From the NCBI RefSeq assembly GCF_003626535.1, contig NZ_RBAL01000002.1:1-64000 (forward strand): 64,000 nucleotides of DNA, given 5' to 3'. Below are positions 7,976 to 15,682 of the stretch, in pieces. This stretch comes from Streptomyces hoynatensis (lineage in GTDB: Bacteria; Actinomycetota; Actinomycetes; Streptomycetales; Streptomycetaceae). Each line of letters opens with the position of its first letter. Within the stretch, counting starts at the first letter, position 1. The position numbers and the translations under genes were made by a program. A model generated the notes under the pieces. It was not told the DNA's origin. It saw only the letters and a program-made list of their open reading frames with translations, and searched no databases.

Positions 7976-8574
7976 CCAGGTGGATTCGTTCGTTCGACCT
8001 TCCCGGAACCGGCTGGCTCCAGCTCGCGGTGAACGATCCGGACGGTGCCGAACGCGCCGCGCGGGAGATCGCCGAACGGGACGGCGAGGGCATGCCGGAG
8101 TACGCGGAGGCGGTGTACCCGGAGCTGAAGGCAATCCGGGAGAACATGGGCGAACGGGACGCCGCCCCCGTTGCGGTGTACGTGCCGCCCGTGCCGCCGG
8201 CCACCAGGCCCCTGATACCGGTCAGCGCCTATGTCGAGGGGCGCCGCTGGTCCCCGGCGGAGCGCTCGATGGAGACGGTCCTCGCCGAGGTGGGCCGCCC
8301 GCAGCCCTACCGGTTCGGCGAGCCGGGGATCACGGTCGTGGAGCTGCCCGCGGGTCCGGCCTGCCGGCTGCACGAGGTGGTGCTCCACGACCGGGGCGAC
8401 GACGGACGGCGGTTCATGACCGAGCACCTCGACCACTTCGTCCTGCCTCCCGAGTGCCCCGAGGGTATCTTCATGTTCTCCGTGACCTGGTCCAGCCTGG
8501 CCATCGGCGCCGACATGGCGGCCACGGCCGACGCGATGGCCGCCTCGTTGCGGATCACAAGGGAGCCGAGATGA
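7972..8574 (+). CDS. ESX-cluster conserved protein, paralogue 1
   Basis: The 200-residue soluble protein begins with WIRSFDLPGTGWLQL and carries a central VVELPAGPACRLHEVVL motif. It ends with a strand-helix unit around YVLPPECPEGI-type sequence and VTWSSLAIG. The next gene encodes a clear paralogue with the same order of motifs, so the pair arose by tandem duplication. Its GTG overlaps the stop of the large ESX-type protein (GTGA), and its own stop overlaps the next start (ATGA), which implies tight translational coupling. I know this family only as a conserved companion of Streptomyces ESX-type clusters; the function is unknown, and a chaperone or adaptor role is a guess. Confidence 0.78.
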   Translation: MTRWIRSFDLPGTGWLQLAVNDPDGAERAAREIAERDGEGMPEYAEAVYPELKAIRENMGERDAAPVAVYVPPVPPATRPLIPVSAYVEGRRWSPAERSMETVLAEVGRPQPYRFGEPGITVVELPAGPACRLHEVVLHDRGDDGRRFMTEHLDHFVLPPECPEGIFMFSVTWSSLAIGADMAATADAMAASLRITREPR

Positions 8575-9224
8575 CCGAGTGGGTGCCCACGTTCGACTAC
8601 CCCGGCGGCGGGGAGTGGCAGTGGCTGGACGTGCGCGACCTGCCGGAGGCGGCCGAGCGGATCGCCCGGCGGGTGGCGGACCGGGGCGGCCGGCGGGGCA
8701 GACGGTACGCGCGGGAGATCTACCGGGAGCTGACGGACAGCTGGGCGCAGGCGGCGGAGGCCGGGACCGAGCCGGTGGTGGCGTATGTGCCGCAGGTGCG
8801 GCGCGAGGCGCCGCCGGCGGTGCCCGCCAGCATCCAGGTCCAGCGGTACGCCCCCGACCACGCACGCACGGTGGCGGCGGTGATGGAGCGGCAGCGGGTG
8901 CCGGTGGAAGGGCCGGGCATCTCCTACCTCCAGGCGGATCACCTCGCCGCCGTCGAACTGCCCGCGGGCCGCGCCTGCCGGCTGCACCAGGCCATCCTGG
9001 CCGACACGGGCTTCGGGGGGCAGACGGCGCTGGAGTCCGTGAACTACTGGGTGCTGCCCGGGGAGTTGGGCGAGGACATCCTCATGCTGACCGCCCTGTG
9101 GGCGCAGGACTCCGTGCCCGGGATGGTGGAGCTGGCCGATGCCGTGGCCGCGTCGCTGACGCTGGTGCCGCGCGGCTCGGGCGAGGAGGCACCGCGGCCG
9201 GTCCTGGACCCCGGGCGGCGCTGA
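8571..9224 (+). CDS. ESX-cluster conserved protein, paralogue 2
   Basis: The 217-residue protein is a tandem paralogue of the preceding gene. It begins WVPTFDYPGGGEWQWL and has the matching central motif AAVELPAGRACRLHQAIL and a matching C-terminal strand-helix unit (YWVLPGELGEDILMLTALWA). It carries a short extra Arg/Pro-rich tail. The ATG at 8571 overlaps the upstream TGA. It is the last gene of the cluster, followed by a 235-base convergent gap. No catalytic residues or membrane segments are apparent. Confidence 0.78.
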   Translation: MTEWVPTFDYPGGGEWQWLDVRDLPEAAERIARRVADRGGRRGRRYAREIYRELTDSWAQAAEAGTEPVVAYVPQVRREAPPAVPASIQVQRYAPDHARTVAAVMERQRVPVEGPGISYLQADHLAAVELPAGRACRLHQAILADTGFGGQTALESVNYWVLPGELGEDILMLTALWAQDSVPGMVELADAVAASLTLVPRGSGEEAPRPVLDPGRR

Positions 9225-9430
9225 CCGCCCGCGGCACCTTCGCCGGCCCGCGCCGGCCTGCTCAGGCACGGCGGCAGCACGGCGGCGCCGAAACGTGGCC
9301 GCGCTCGCCGCCGGCCCCGTCGGAAACCAGCCGGGGTACGCCGCGGTCGCGGCCCGGGCGGGGGAGCCGTGGGCCGCACGGCGAGGGCGGCGCCGAGGCA
9401 GGCGCCCCGGCCCGGGCGGACGGGCCGGGG

Positions 9431-9448
9431 CTTGCGCCGCGCCGCAAG
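9431..9448. terminator. Possible terminator hairpin between convergent genes
   Basis: CTTGCG-CCGCGC-CGCAAG forms a 6-bp stem with a 6-base loop, just after the end of the ESX-type operon and 12 bases before the stop of the convergent acyltransferase gene. There is no T-tract. Confidence 0.4.
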
Positions 9449-9459
9449 GGGCGTGCCCC

Positions 9460-11178
9460 TCAACGCGGCAGGCTGAGGGCGGGCTCGGGCCGGTGCACGC
9501 CTCGGGGACGGTAGCCGAGCGAGTCGGCCATGCCCAGGATGTCGGCCAGGTACCACAGAACGGCCAGCCACATCTCCGTGCCCTGCAGGCCGGGGCGCTG
9601 ATCCTGGTGATCGGGGCCGCCCGGGGAGGGGAAGCGAAAGGGGAAGCCCTGCCCGTCGACCCACTGTTCGAGGATGCCGGCCAGCTGCGCCCGCGCCCAC
9701 TCCTCCGCCTCGGCGCGCCGGTGGCCGGTCTGACGGCCGGCCAGCCACAGCGGGTGGGCGACGTCGAGCGCGTTGCAGGCCGTGGTCAGGCCAGGCCCGA
9801 AGTGCCGGACGTCCGCGGCGTGTTCCAGCACCGTGTCGATGGCCTGCTCGGGATGGGGGACGGGCAGGCCGAACTGCGCGAACGAGCCGCGGACCGCGCG
9901 GTAGTACCCGTTGACGACCTGGAGCAGCCCGTCCTGGGGGCGGGGACCCGTCCACATCGCGTTGTCGGGGCGGCAGTGGGTGTGGAGCCAGCCGAAGAGG
10001 GTGTCGCACTGGGTGAGCGTGTGCGGGGACGGATGGGGTTCCCGCAGCAGGTTCCACATCAGGGCGGTGCTCAGGGAGTCGACTCCGGCGCCTGCGGCCC
10101 AGCCCATGTCCTGCCATGGCTGGCCGTTCAGGGTGTCCACGATCTCCTGCGGGGTCATGTCCGCGACCGCGACGATCGGGTGGGCGAAGCGGGAGCCGAG
10201 GAGGTCGAGGGCGTAGCCGAGGCTGAGGATGTGGTAGTGGAGCGCGCCGTCCGCGTATCCGCTGGGCGCGGGGCCGTGGCGTCCTTCCTCGTCGAGGAGG
10301 GGCGTGAGCCCGGTGCGGGGGTCCTGGTTCTGGCGCAGGCGGCGGACGTGTTCCCTGGCCGGGAGTTCGGCGGGCGGCTCCCCGAGGAGCAGCTGGGAAA
10401 TCTCGACGGCGTCCGCGTGGGCACGCAGCGTGGGACGCGCGCCGGGGGCGTCGACGTATCTGCCGGACGGGGTTCCGTCGGGGGCGAGGGCGTCCTGCTG
10501 CCAGCAGCGGGCGATGAGGGCGCGGGCCTGGGCCGTGGCGCGCCGGGCCAGGTCCGCCAGGCCGCGTGCCGCCTCCACGCTGCCGTCGCCGCGGGCGGCA
10601 GGCTTGGGAACGCGCCGGTCGCGCAGGACGCGCGCGGGATTCCCGCCGACCACCGCCCAGTCCGGCACGTCCCTGGTCACCACGGAGCCCGCCCCGATGA
10701 CCGCGTGCGAACCCACGGTGACCCCGTCGAGGAGTACGGCGTTGGAGCCTATCCACACGTCGTCCCCGATGGTGATGCCGCGTTCGGTGCCCGCCTGCCG
10801 GAAGACGGGGCGGTCCGGGGCCATCGAGTGGTTGAAACCGAGGATGGAGGTGTGGGCGCCGATACGGACCGCGTTGCCCATGGTGACGGTGCCGCGGACC
10901 ACGGAGAAGGCGTTGATGGTGCAGTCGTCGCCCGTGTGGACGGTGCCGGTGACGTAGGCGTGGGCGGCGATGTAGGAGTCGGCTCCCAGCCGCAGGCTGG
11001 TCGGAGCGACCATCGCGAGCTCCGAGATGAACGTGCGGGGGCCGATGGTCGCCTGGCACCGCCGCACGAGCGCATCCTGGCGTTCGCGCTGCGCCTGCCG
11101 TTGGCTCTCGTCGGCGTGTTCCTGGAACAGCCAGGCGTTGTAGTCGAGGAGTTTCGGGTCGTCGTCGGGATGGTGCAT
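9460..11178 (-). CDS. Hexapeptide-repeat acyltransferase fused to a large helical domain
   Basis: The product is 572 residues. Residues about 45-210 form a left-handed beta-helix acyltransferase with hexapeptide repeats, a catalytic-type His (GFNHSM) and the hallmark end GNPARVLRDR. Residues about 215-560 are a separate helical domain with repeated hydrophobic helix pairs (for example LSLGYALDLLG, VDSLSTALMWNLL and EMWLAVLWYLADILG), suggestive of an alpha/alpha-toroid. Such a domain could bind a lipid or glycan acceptor. I do not know a named family for it. The ATG at 11178 has AGGAAG upstream. The gene stands alone, and the acyl acceptor is unknown. Confidence 0.85.
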   Translation of the reverse strand: MHHPDDDPKLLDYNAWLFQEHADESQRQAQRERQDALVRRCQATIGPRTFISELAMVAPTSLRLGADSYIAAHAYVTGTVHTGDDCTINAFSVVRGTVTMGNAVRIGAHTSILGFNHSMAPDRPVFRQAGTERGITIGDDVWIGSNAVLLDGVTVGSHAVIGAGSVVTRDVPDWAVVGGNPARVLRDRRVPKPAARGDGSVEAARGLADLARRATAQARALIARCWQQDALAPDGTPSGRYVDAPGARPTLRAHADAVEISQLLLGEPPAELPAREHVRRLRQNQDPRTGLTPLLDEEGRHGPAPSGYADGALHYHILSLGYALDLLGSRFAHPIVAVADMTPQEIVDTLNGQPWQDMGWAAGAGVDSLSTALMWNLLREPHPSPHTLTQCDTLFGWLHTHCRPDNAMWTGPRPQDGLLQVVNGYYRAVRGSFAQFGLPVPHPEQAIDTVLEHAADVRHFGPGLTTACNALDVAHPLWLAGRQTGHRRAEAEEWARAQLAGILEQWVDGQGFPFRFPSPGGPDHQDQRPGLQGTEMWLAVLWYLADILGMADSLGYRPRGVHRPEPALSLPR

Positions 11179-11462
11179 GTCGCTTCCTGGTGGGCAAAGG
11201 GGGAGTCAGGCGCTCGGCCGCCGGGCGGCCGGGGCCCGCCGGCCGGCGAGCGAGGCACGGGCCTGGGAGCAGGAATGGGGACGCGCCGGTCCCCACGCCG
11301 GGCTTCGACGCGGCGTGCGAGTGCGGAGTTCGCCTCTGTCCAGGGTCTTCGAACTTGAGCGGTGCGCCTGGTCGGGGCCTCTGGGATGCGTCACGTTCGG
11401 TGAGGGTATCCGGTGGCCGCTGCCGGGGCACGGGCGTTTTGAAGCCCGGCTCGGCACGCGGC

Positions 11463-12026
11463 CTAGGGGCGCAGCTTCTCGCCCTTCGCCAGCATCGCCA
11501 CGTACTTCTCGATCCGGCGCGCCCGGGTATCGGCCTTCTTGGCATCCTGGACCCGGTACAGGATGGCGTAGCGGTTCTGCCGGTCCAGCGTCTCGAAGAA
11601 CGCCGCCGCGGCCGGGTCGGCTGCCAGGGCAGCCGCGAGGTCGTCCGGCACCGTGGCGGTCTTCGCGCCGTCGTAGGCCGCCTCCCAGCGGCCGTCCGCC
11701 ATGGCGCGGTCGACCTCGGCCTGCCCCGCTGGGCGCATCCGGCCCTGTTCCATCAGGGCAACCGCCTTGTCCCGGTTGATCTTTGACCACTTGCTGCGCG
11801 GCCTGCGCGGGGTGAACCGCTGGAGCCACCACCGGTCATCGAACGCGGCCTTCCGGCCGTCGATCCAGCCGTAGCAGAGGGCCACGTCGAGCGCCTGGGC
11901 GTAGTCCAGCGCGACGATTCCGGGAGCCTTTTTGCGGAGCTTGAGCCAGACGCCGGGCGAGACAGCATGGTTCTCGCCGAGCCACGCCTCGAAGGCCCCG
12001 GCGGTTTCGAATGTGACGATCTCCAT
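11463..12026 (-). CDS. YdeI/OmpD-associated family protein
   Basis: The 187-residue protein matches the YdeI/OmpD-associated family across its length: SPGVWLKLRKK near the start, the CYGWIDGRK motif at about 51-59, RFTPRRPRSKWSKIN, the ALMEQGRMRPAG turn and the C-terminal EKYVAMLAKGEK. Family members are small cytoplasmic proteins implicated in stress and antimicrobial peptide tolerance in some bacteria, but the biochemical role is not established. The ATG at 12026 fits the usual family start (MEIVTFETAGAFEAWL). It is divergent from an SRPBCC protein gene. Confidence 0.88.
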   Translation of the reverse strand: MEIVTFETAGAFEAWLGENHAVSPGVWLKLRKKAPGIVALDYAQALDVALCYGWIDGRKAAFDDRWWLQRFTPRRPRSKWSKINRDKAVALMEQGRMRPAGQAEVDRAMADGRWEAAYDGAKTATVPDDLAAALAADPAAAAFFETLDRQNRYAILYRVQDAKKADTRARRIEKYVAMLAKGEKLRP

Positions 12027-12263
12027 GTCCTGGGTCACCCCGGCATCGAACCACACCCGGCCGATTGCCGGGCCCCTGAGCTCCGCGACGGTGAGTGGCG
12101 GCGGCGTTCCCGGGCTCGGCGGGGGCGACGCGGCCGGTGCGCGGGCGTCTTGACGGGGCCCGTCTTGACGGGGCCCGCCGGGGCTGCGAGCCTGGCGGCC
12201 TTCGCAAGGAGTCACCGGTTCAGGCCCGTTGGCGCCCCGGCGCCCCAGCCCACGAAGAAAGGC

Positions 12264-12734
12264 ATGGAGCACATGGGCGACGTGCGCGTCTCGGTCACCG
12301 GCGGGTTTCCGCCCGCCGCCTTCGTCGGCGCCCTCACCGACTTCGGCCAGGACCGGGCGAAGGTCTGGGGCAACAGCACCGGGCGGGTGGTGGTCCACGA
12401 CAGGGGCGACTCCTGGGCCGACGTCACGGAGGGAACCAGGGCCTCGGGGATCTGGCAGCGCTACCGGTACGAGTGGTCGCCGGAAGAGGTCCGCCTGGAC
12501 GTGACCGACAGCAACGCGTTCGGCGCGGGGAGCTACTGGCTGTACCGGCTCACCGCCGAGGCGGACGGCGCACGCACCCGGATCGACCTGCACATCCATC
12601 GCGTTCCGACGACGTTCGTGGGCAGGCTCTTCGAGCCGCTGCTGCGCCTCTTCGGCGGCTTCTACTTCGGCCGGGACCTGCGCCGCTCCGTCCGGCGGGT
12701 CGAGCAGCTCTCCGCGGAGAAGGACGTGCGGTGA
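12264..12734 (+). CDS. SRPBCC/polyketide-cyclase-like ligand-binding protein
   Basis: The 156-residue product has the helix-grip pattern of SRPBCC (START/Bet v1-like) proteins: an N-terminal strand and helices, then alternating strands (WQRYRYEWSPEEVRLDVTDS, YWLYRLT, TRIDLHIHRVP) and a long C-terminal helix containing FYFGRDLRRSVRRVEQL. Members bind hydrophobic ligands in a cavity, and no catalytic residues can be assigned here. ATG codons at 12264 and 12273 are both possible; AAGAAAGG favours the first. It is divergent from the YdeI-like gene. Confidence 0.75.
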   Translation: MEHMGDVRVSVTGGFPPAAFVGALTDFGQDRAKVWGNSTGRVVVHDRGDSWADVTEGTRASGIWQRYRYEWSPEEVRLDVTDSNAFGAGSYWLYRLTAEADGARTRIDLHIHRVPTTFVGRLFEPLLRLFGGFYFGRDLRRSVRRVEQLSAEKDVR

Positions 12735-12809
12735 CCACCGGCCGGCCGCGGAACCCGGCCGGCGCCGGCGTGCAGGGCTCCTGACGGGCGGGGCCCCGGG
12801 CCGGCGCGG

Positions 12810-12899
12810 TCAGATGTCGAGGAAGCGCACGTCCTTGGCGTTGCGCTGGATGAAGGAGCGCCTGGCCCCGACGTCCTCGCCCATCAGGACGGAGAAGAG
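12810..12899 (-). pseudogene. gyrB: gyrB 3'-terminal fragment
   Basis: On the minus strand these 30 codons read as the last 29 residues and stop of DNA gyrase subunit B. Recognisable parts are [20 protein letters not shown] and the terminal KDVRFLDI before TGA. The similarity begins abruptly at 12899, and nothing upstream resembles gyrase. The fragment lies between the SRPBCC gene and the peroxiredoxin stop at 12935. It is too short to be functional and must be a duplication or rearrangement scar, since the real gyrB is normally beside recF/gyrA near the origin. Confidence 0.85.
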
Positions 12900-12934
12900 G
12901 GCGCCGGGCCGACCCGCCCGCGCGCCAGGCGGCG

Positions 12935-13921
12935 TCAGGCGCGGAGTGCCGGCCCCTCAAGGGGGTGGTCCCGCAGCCAGGTCAGCACCTGCCAGGCGTG
13001 CTCGTGCGGCGGGAAGACGGGGTAGAAGACGTGCTCGACCACGCCGTCACGAATGATCAGGGTCAGCCGCTTGTAGAGCGTCAGCCCGCCGGCCTCGAAC
13101 GTGGGCAGGCCGAGTTCTTGCACCAGGCTCCGCGCCGGGTCGGAGAGCATCTGGAACGGCAGGTGGAGCCGCTCGACGACCTCACGCTGGTAGTCGGTGT
13201 CCTGGCTCGACAGGCCGAACACGCCCTGCGCGCCGGCGGCGAGGAGATCCCGGTGGTGGTCGCGGAAGCCGCATGCCTCGGGGGTGCAGCCGCGCGCCCC
13301 CGGGATCGAGTCCCAGCCCTCGGGCAGGTCGATGCCCGGGCGCCGGGTGAGCGGGTAGACGTAGACGACCGTCCGGCCGCTGCCGAGCGCGTCGAGGCGG
13401 AAGGCCGTGCCGCCGGTGCTCCGGAGCGTCAGCCGCGGCAGCCTCGCGCCGGGCAGGTGAGCCGCGGCGCCGTCGTCCTCGGGGACGGGCAGGCCGGCGG
13501 GCACGCTCGTGTCGTCGGTCATCGGTTCTGCTCCTTCGCCGGCCGGTGGGACGTGGCTGCCGCGGTGGGCGGCGTGATGCAGCTGGGCGGCCGGCGCCGC
13601 CCGGCGGGCGGTCAGCCCCTCGATCCGCCGGGTGAGTTCGTCGATCGCGTCCCGGTACCCGGCCGGCGAGGCCGGACAGTCGTCCGCGTGCCGATGGCCG
13701 GCCGTGAGGCACTCCAGGAAGGGGCGGGTGCGCTCGACGGGAATGCCGAGGCGGCCGGGCGCCCGGATCTCCCGGGTGAGCCGGACGTCGTGCTCGCTGT
13801 AGTCCCGGTAGCCGTTGGGCAGCCGCCCGGGCGTGAGCAGGCCCAGCGATTCGCAGGAGCGCACCGCCTTCGTCGTCACGCCCGCCCGGCGCGCAAGCGC
13901 ACTGATCCGCATGCCTCTCAC
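12935..13921 (-). CDS. MerR-type regulator fused in frame to an AhpC/PrxQ-like peroxiredoxin
   Basis: One uninterrupted 328-codon frame holds two usually separate proteins. Residues 4-75 are a MerR winged helix ([30 protein letters not shown], then a [14 protein letters not shown] dimer helix). Residues 134-328 are a peroxiredoxin with Cys212 and Cys217 in the GCTPEAC motif, the PrxQ-style peroxidatic/resolving spacing. The MerR signature YYESLG reads SCESLG. Met134 is preceded by GAAGGAG at proper spacing, so the peroxiredoxin can probably also be made alone. The GTG start overlaps the stop of the upstream TetR gene (GTGA). A thiol-based redox sensor-effector is an attractive inference. Confidence 0.85.
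   Translation of the reverse strand: MRGMRISALARRAGVTTKAVRSCESLGLLTPGRLPNGYRDYSEHDVRLTREIRAPGRLGIPVERTRPFLECLTAGHRHADDCPASPAGYRDAIDELTRRIEGLTARRAAPAAQLHHAAHRGSHVPPAGEGAEPMTDDTSVPAGLPVPEDDGAAAHLPGARLPRLTLRSTGGTAFRLDALGSGRTVVYVYPLTRRPGIDLPEGWDSIPGARGCTPEACGFRDHHRDLLAAGAQGVFGLSSQDTDYQREVVERLHLPFQMLSDPARSLVQELGLPTFEAGGLTLYKRLTLIIRDGVVEHVFYPVFPPHEHAWQVLTWLRDHPLEGPALRA
13531..13537 (-). promoter_or_regulatory. Internal ribosome-binding site for a separate peroxiredoxin product
   Basis: On the minus strand GAAGGAG lies 8 bases upstream of the ATG at 13522, which begins [10 protein letters not shown], the natural start of the peroxiredoxin part. A strong site at exactly the domain boundary implies independent initiation inside the fused frame. 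Confidence 0.7.
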
Positions 13922-14592
13922 CCCGGAGAACGCCGGACCTTGCCCTCGGGGGCAGGGTCAAGCCGGGACGGGGACGCCCCGCCGGGGGCGGCCTCTTCGC
14001 GGGGCGCGCGCAGGGGAGGGCTGTGGAGGACGAGCCGGACGAGGCGTTCGGCGAGGTCGGCGTCGAGGGGCGCGCCGGTCATCAGCCGCCGGTAGACGAT
14101 GGTGCCGGCCCAGACGTCCTGGACGAGGTCGGTGTCCAGGTCGTCCGGCAGATCGCCGCGCCGAACCCCGCGGCGCAGCGCCGCGGCGATGTTCTCCCGC
14201 TTGCGGGACAGGAAGGACTCCCGGAACCTGGCCAGGAGTTCCGGGTGGTGGAGGAGACCGGCGGCGAGTGCGGGCAGCGAGGCCGCCATGTCCTCGTTGG
14301 CGTAGTTGTCGATGGTCATGTCGACGGCGTGGCGCAGTTCGGCGCGCGTATCGCCCAGGTCGGGAATCTCCTCGGCGCGGAAGATCTCGGCGAGTGCGTC
14401 GGCGACGAGTGCCTCCTTGCTGGGCCACCAGCGGTAGATGGTCGATTTCCCGACGCCCGCAGCCGCCGCGACGGCCTCGATGGTCAGCGCCGCGTATCCC
14501 TGCGCGGACAGGACCTCCCGCGCCGCGCCGAGGATCTGCGGGGCGGAACGCGGCCCGCCGGCCGGTGAGCCGGAGGAGAAGACGAGCGCCAT
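13918..14592 (-). CDS. TetR-family regulator (AcrR type)
   Basis: The 224-residue protein has a TetR helix-turn-helix at about residues 15-60 (LTIEAVAAAAGVGKSTIYRWWPSKEALV) and a C-terminal domain of the TetR_C class (ELRHAVDMTIDNYAN, VQDVWAGTIVYRRLM). The ATG at 14592 is preferred; an in-frame ATG at 14619 would extend the protein into the operator region. Its stop overlaps the GTG of the MerR-peroxiredoxin gene. It is divergent from the acetoacetate-decarboxylase-like gene, with two copies of a palindromic element between them, so it probably controls both directions. Confidence 0.9.
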   Translation of the reverse strand: MALVFSSGSPAGGPRSAPQILGAAREVLSAQGYAALTIEAVAAAAGVGKSTIYRWWPSKEALVADALAEIFRAEEIPDLGDTRAELRHAVDMTIDNYANEDMAASLPALAAGLLHHPELLARFRESFLSRKRENIAAALRRGVRRGDLPDDLDTDLVQDVWAGTIVYRRLMTGAPLDADLAERLVRLVLHSPPLRAPREEAAPGGASPSRLDPAPEGKVRRSPG

Positions 14593-14599
14593 GGGCGAG

Positions 14600-14617
14600 A
14601 ACGATACGGACCGTTTC
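14600..14617. promoter_or_regulatory. TetR operator copy A
   Basis: AACGATACGGACCGTTTC, the reverse complement of GAAACGGTCCGTATCGTT, lies 8 bases upstream of the TetR start. A near-identical element occurs in opposite orientation 41 bases further on. Confidence 0.7.
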
Positions 14618-14657
14618 ATTCGCGGGTCAAGGCGTGCTACTGTCGCGCGGCGCCGGT

Positions 14658-14675
14658 GAAACGCTACGTATCGTT
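14658..14675. promoter_or_regulatory. TetR operator copy B
   Basis: GAAACGCTACGTATCGTT matches operator copy A in inverted orientation at 16 of 18 positions. It lies 26 bases upstream of the decarboxylase-like gene, where a bound TetR would block transcription. Confidence 0.7.
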
Positions 14676-14701
14676 TCGTTCTCTTCCGAAGGAGTTCGGA
14701 C

Positions 14702-15499
14702 ATGCAGGGCTACACCGTCCCGCTGTCTCCCCGCGGCATCGCGAACCTGGCGCCCGCCCCGCCGTGGCACTACGCCGGCACCGTGGTGGGCGTGGAGTTC
14801 TTCACCACTCCGGCCGCCGCAGCCGCGACCCTGCCCGAGGGCCTGACACCCGACCCGGACTCCGCCGGCCGCGGCGTCGCGATGTTCGTCGACTGGCAGT
14901 ACTCCTCCACCGGCCAGGAGTACCTGGACCCGGCCCGCGCGCAGTACCGGGAGTTCCTGGTCAGCCTGGACGCGCGGCACCACGACACGCCGGTGGCCTG
15001 GTGCCCCTACATCTACGTCGACAACGACTCCGCCATGGCCCGCGGCTGGGTCCAGGGCTTCCCCAAGAAGTTCGGCGCCGTCCACCAGACCCGCGCCTAC
15101 TCCGTGGGCGGCCCCGGCACCCCGGTCCTGGGCGCGGGTGGGCAGTTCGCCGCCACCGCCTCCGCCGCCGGGCAGCGCATCGCCGAGGCCAGGATCACCC
15201 TGGCGCAGCCCGTCCCCGACCCCGCCGCCCTGATGAACCGCCCCCTGGTCAACCTCCGCCACTTCCCCCGCCTGGCGGCCGGACAGCACGACAAGCCCGC
15301 CGTCCACGAGCTGGTCATGGCCGTCCTGGACGACGTCGCCGTCAGCGACGCCTGGGCCGGCATCGCCGACCTGGCCTTCTTCCCCGCCCACGGCGAGGAA
15401 CTCGCCGATCTGGCCGTCCAGCGCACCGGCAGGGGATTCCACTTCGACCTCGCCTACACCGTCACCGACCTCAAGACCCTCGCCGACCACAGCAGTTGA
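14702..15499 (+). CDS. Acetoacetate-decarboxylase-superfamily protein
   Basis: The 265-residue protein resembles acetoacetate decarboxylase. The GFPKKFG motif (Lys122/Lys123) matches the Schiff-base lysine and its neighbouring pKa-lowering lysine in the Clostridium enzyme. Actinobacterial superfamily members include true decarboxylases and other Schiff-base enzymes, so the substrate is open. The ATG at 14702 follows a strong AAGGAG. The promoter carries operator copy B, so expression is probably induced when the divergent TetR protein releases DNA. It is monocistronic. Confidence 0.88.
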   Translation: MQGYTVPLSPRGIANLAPAPPWHYAGTVVGVEFFTTPAAAAATLPEGLTPDPDSAGRGVAMFVDWQYSSTGQEYLDPARAQYREFLVSLDARHHDTPVAWCPYIYVDNDSAMARGWVQGFPKKFGAVHQTRAYSVGGPGTPVLGAGGQFAATASAAGQRIAEARITLAQPVPDPAALMNRPLVNLRHFPRLAAGQHDKPAVHELVMAVLDDVAVSDAWAGIADLAFFPAHGEELADLAVQRTGRGFHFDLAYTVTDLKTLADHSS

Positions 15500-15682
15500 G
15501 CACCGCGGCAGAGCCCAACGGCCGCCTGCCCGCTCGCCCTCCGGCCACCCGCGCCCCTGACGCCGCGCCGCCCGAGGCGACGGATGCGGCGTGGCGGCGT
15601 TCTGATGGGTTGACAGCTTCCTCACAGCAAGGCCCCCTACGGTCGTGGCGATCTCGACGGGGGGGACTCAGAGAGGAAGACG

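Noticed and set aside
9044..11545. 833-codon frame overlapping the acyltransferase gene
   Set aside because: Arg/Pro-rich shadow frame of the real minus-strand gene; no start signal and no conserved motif.
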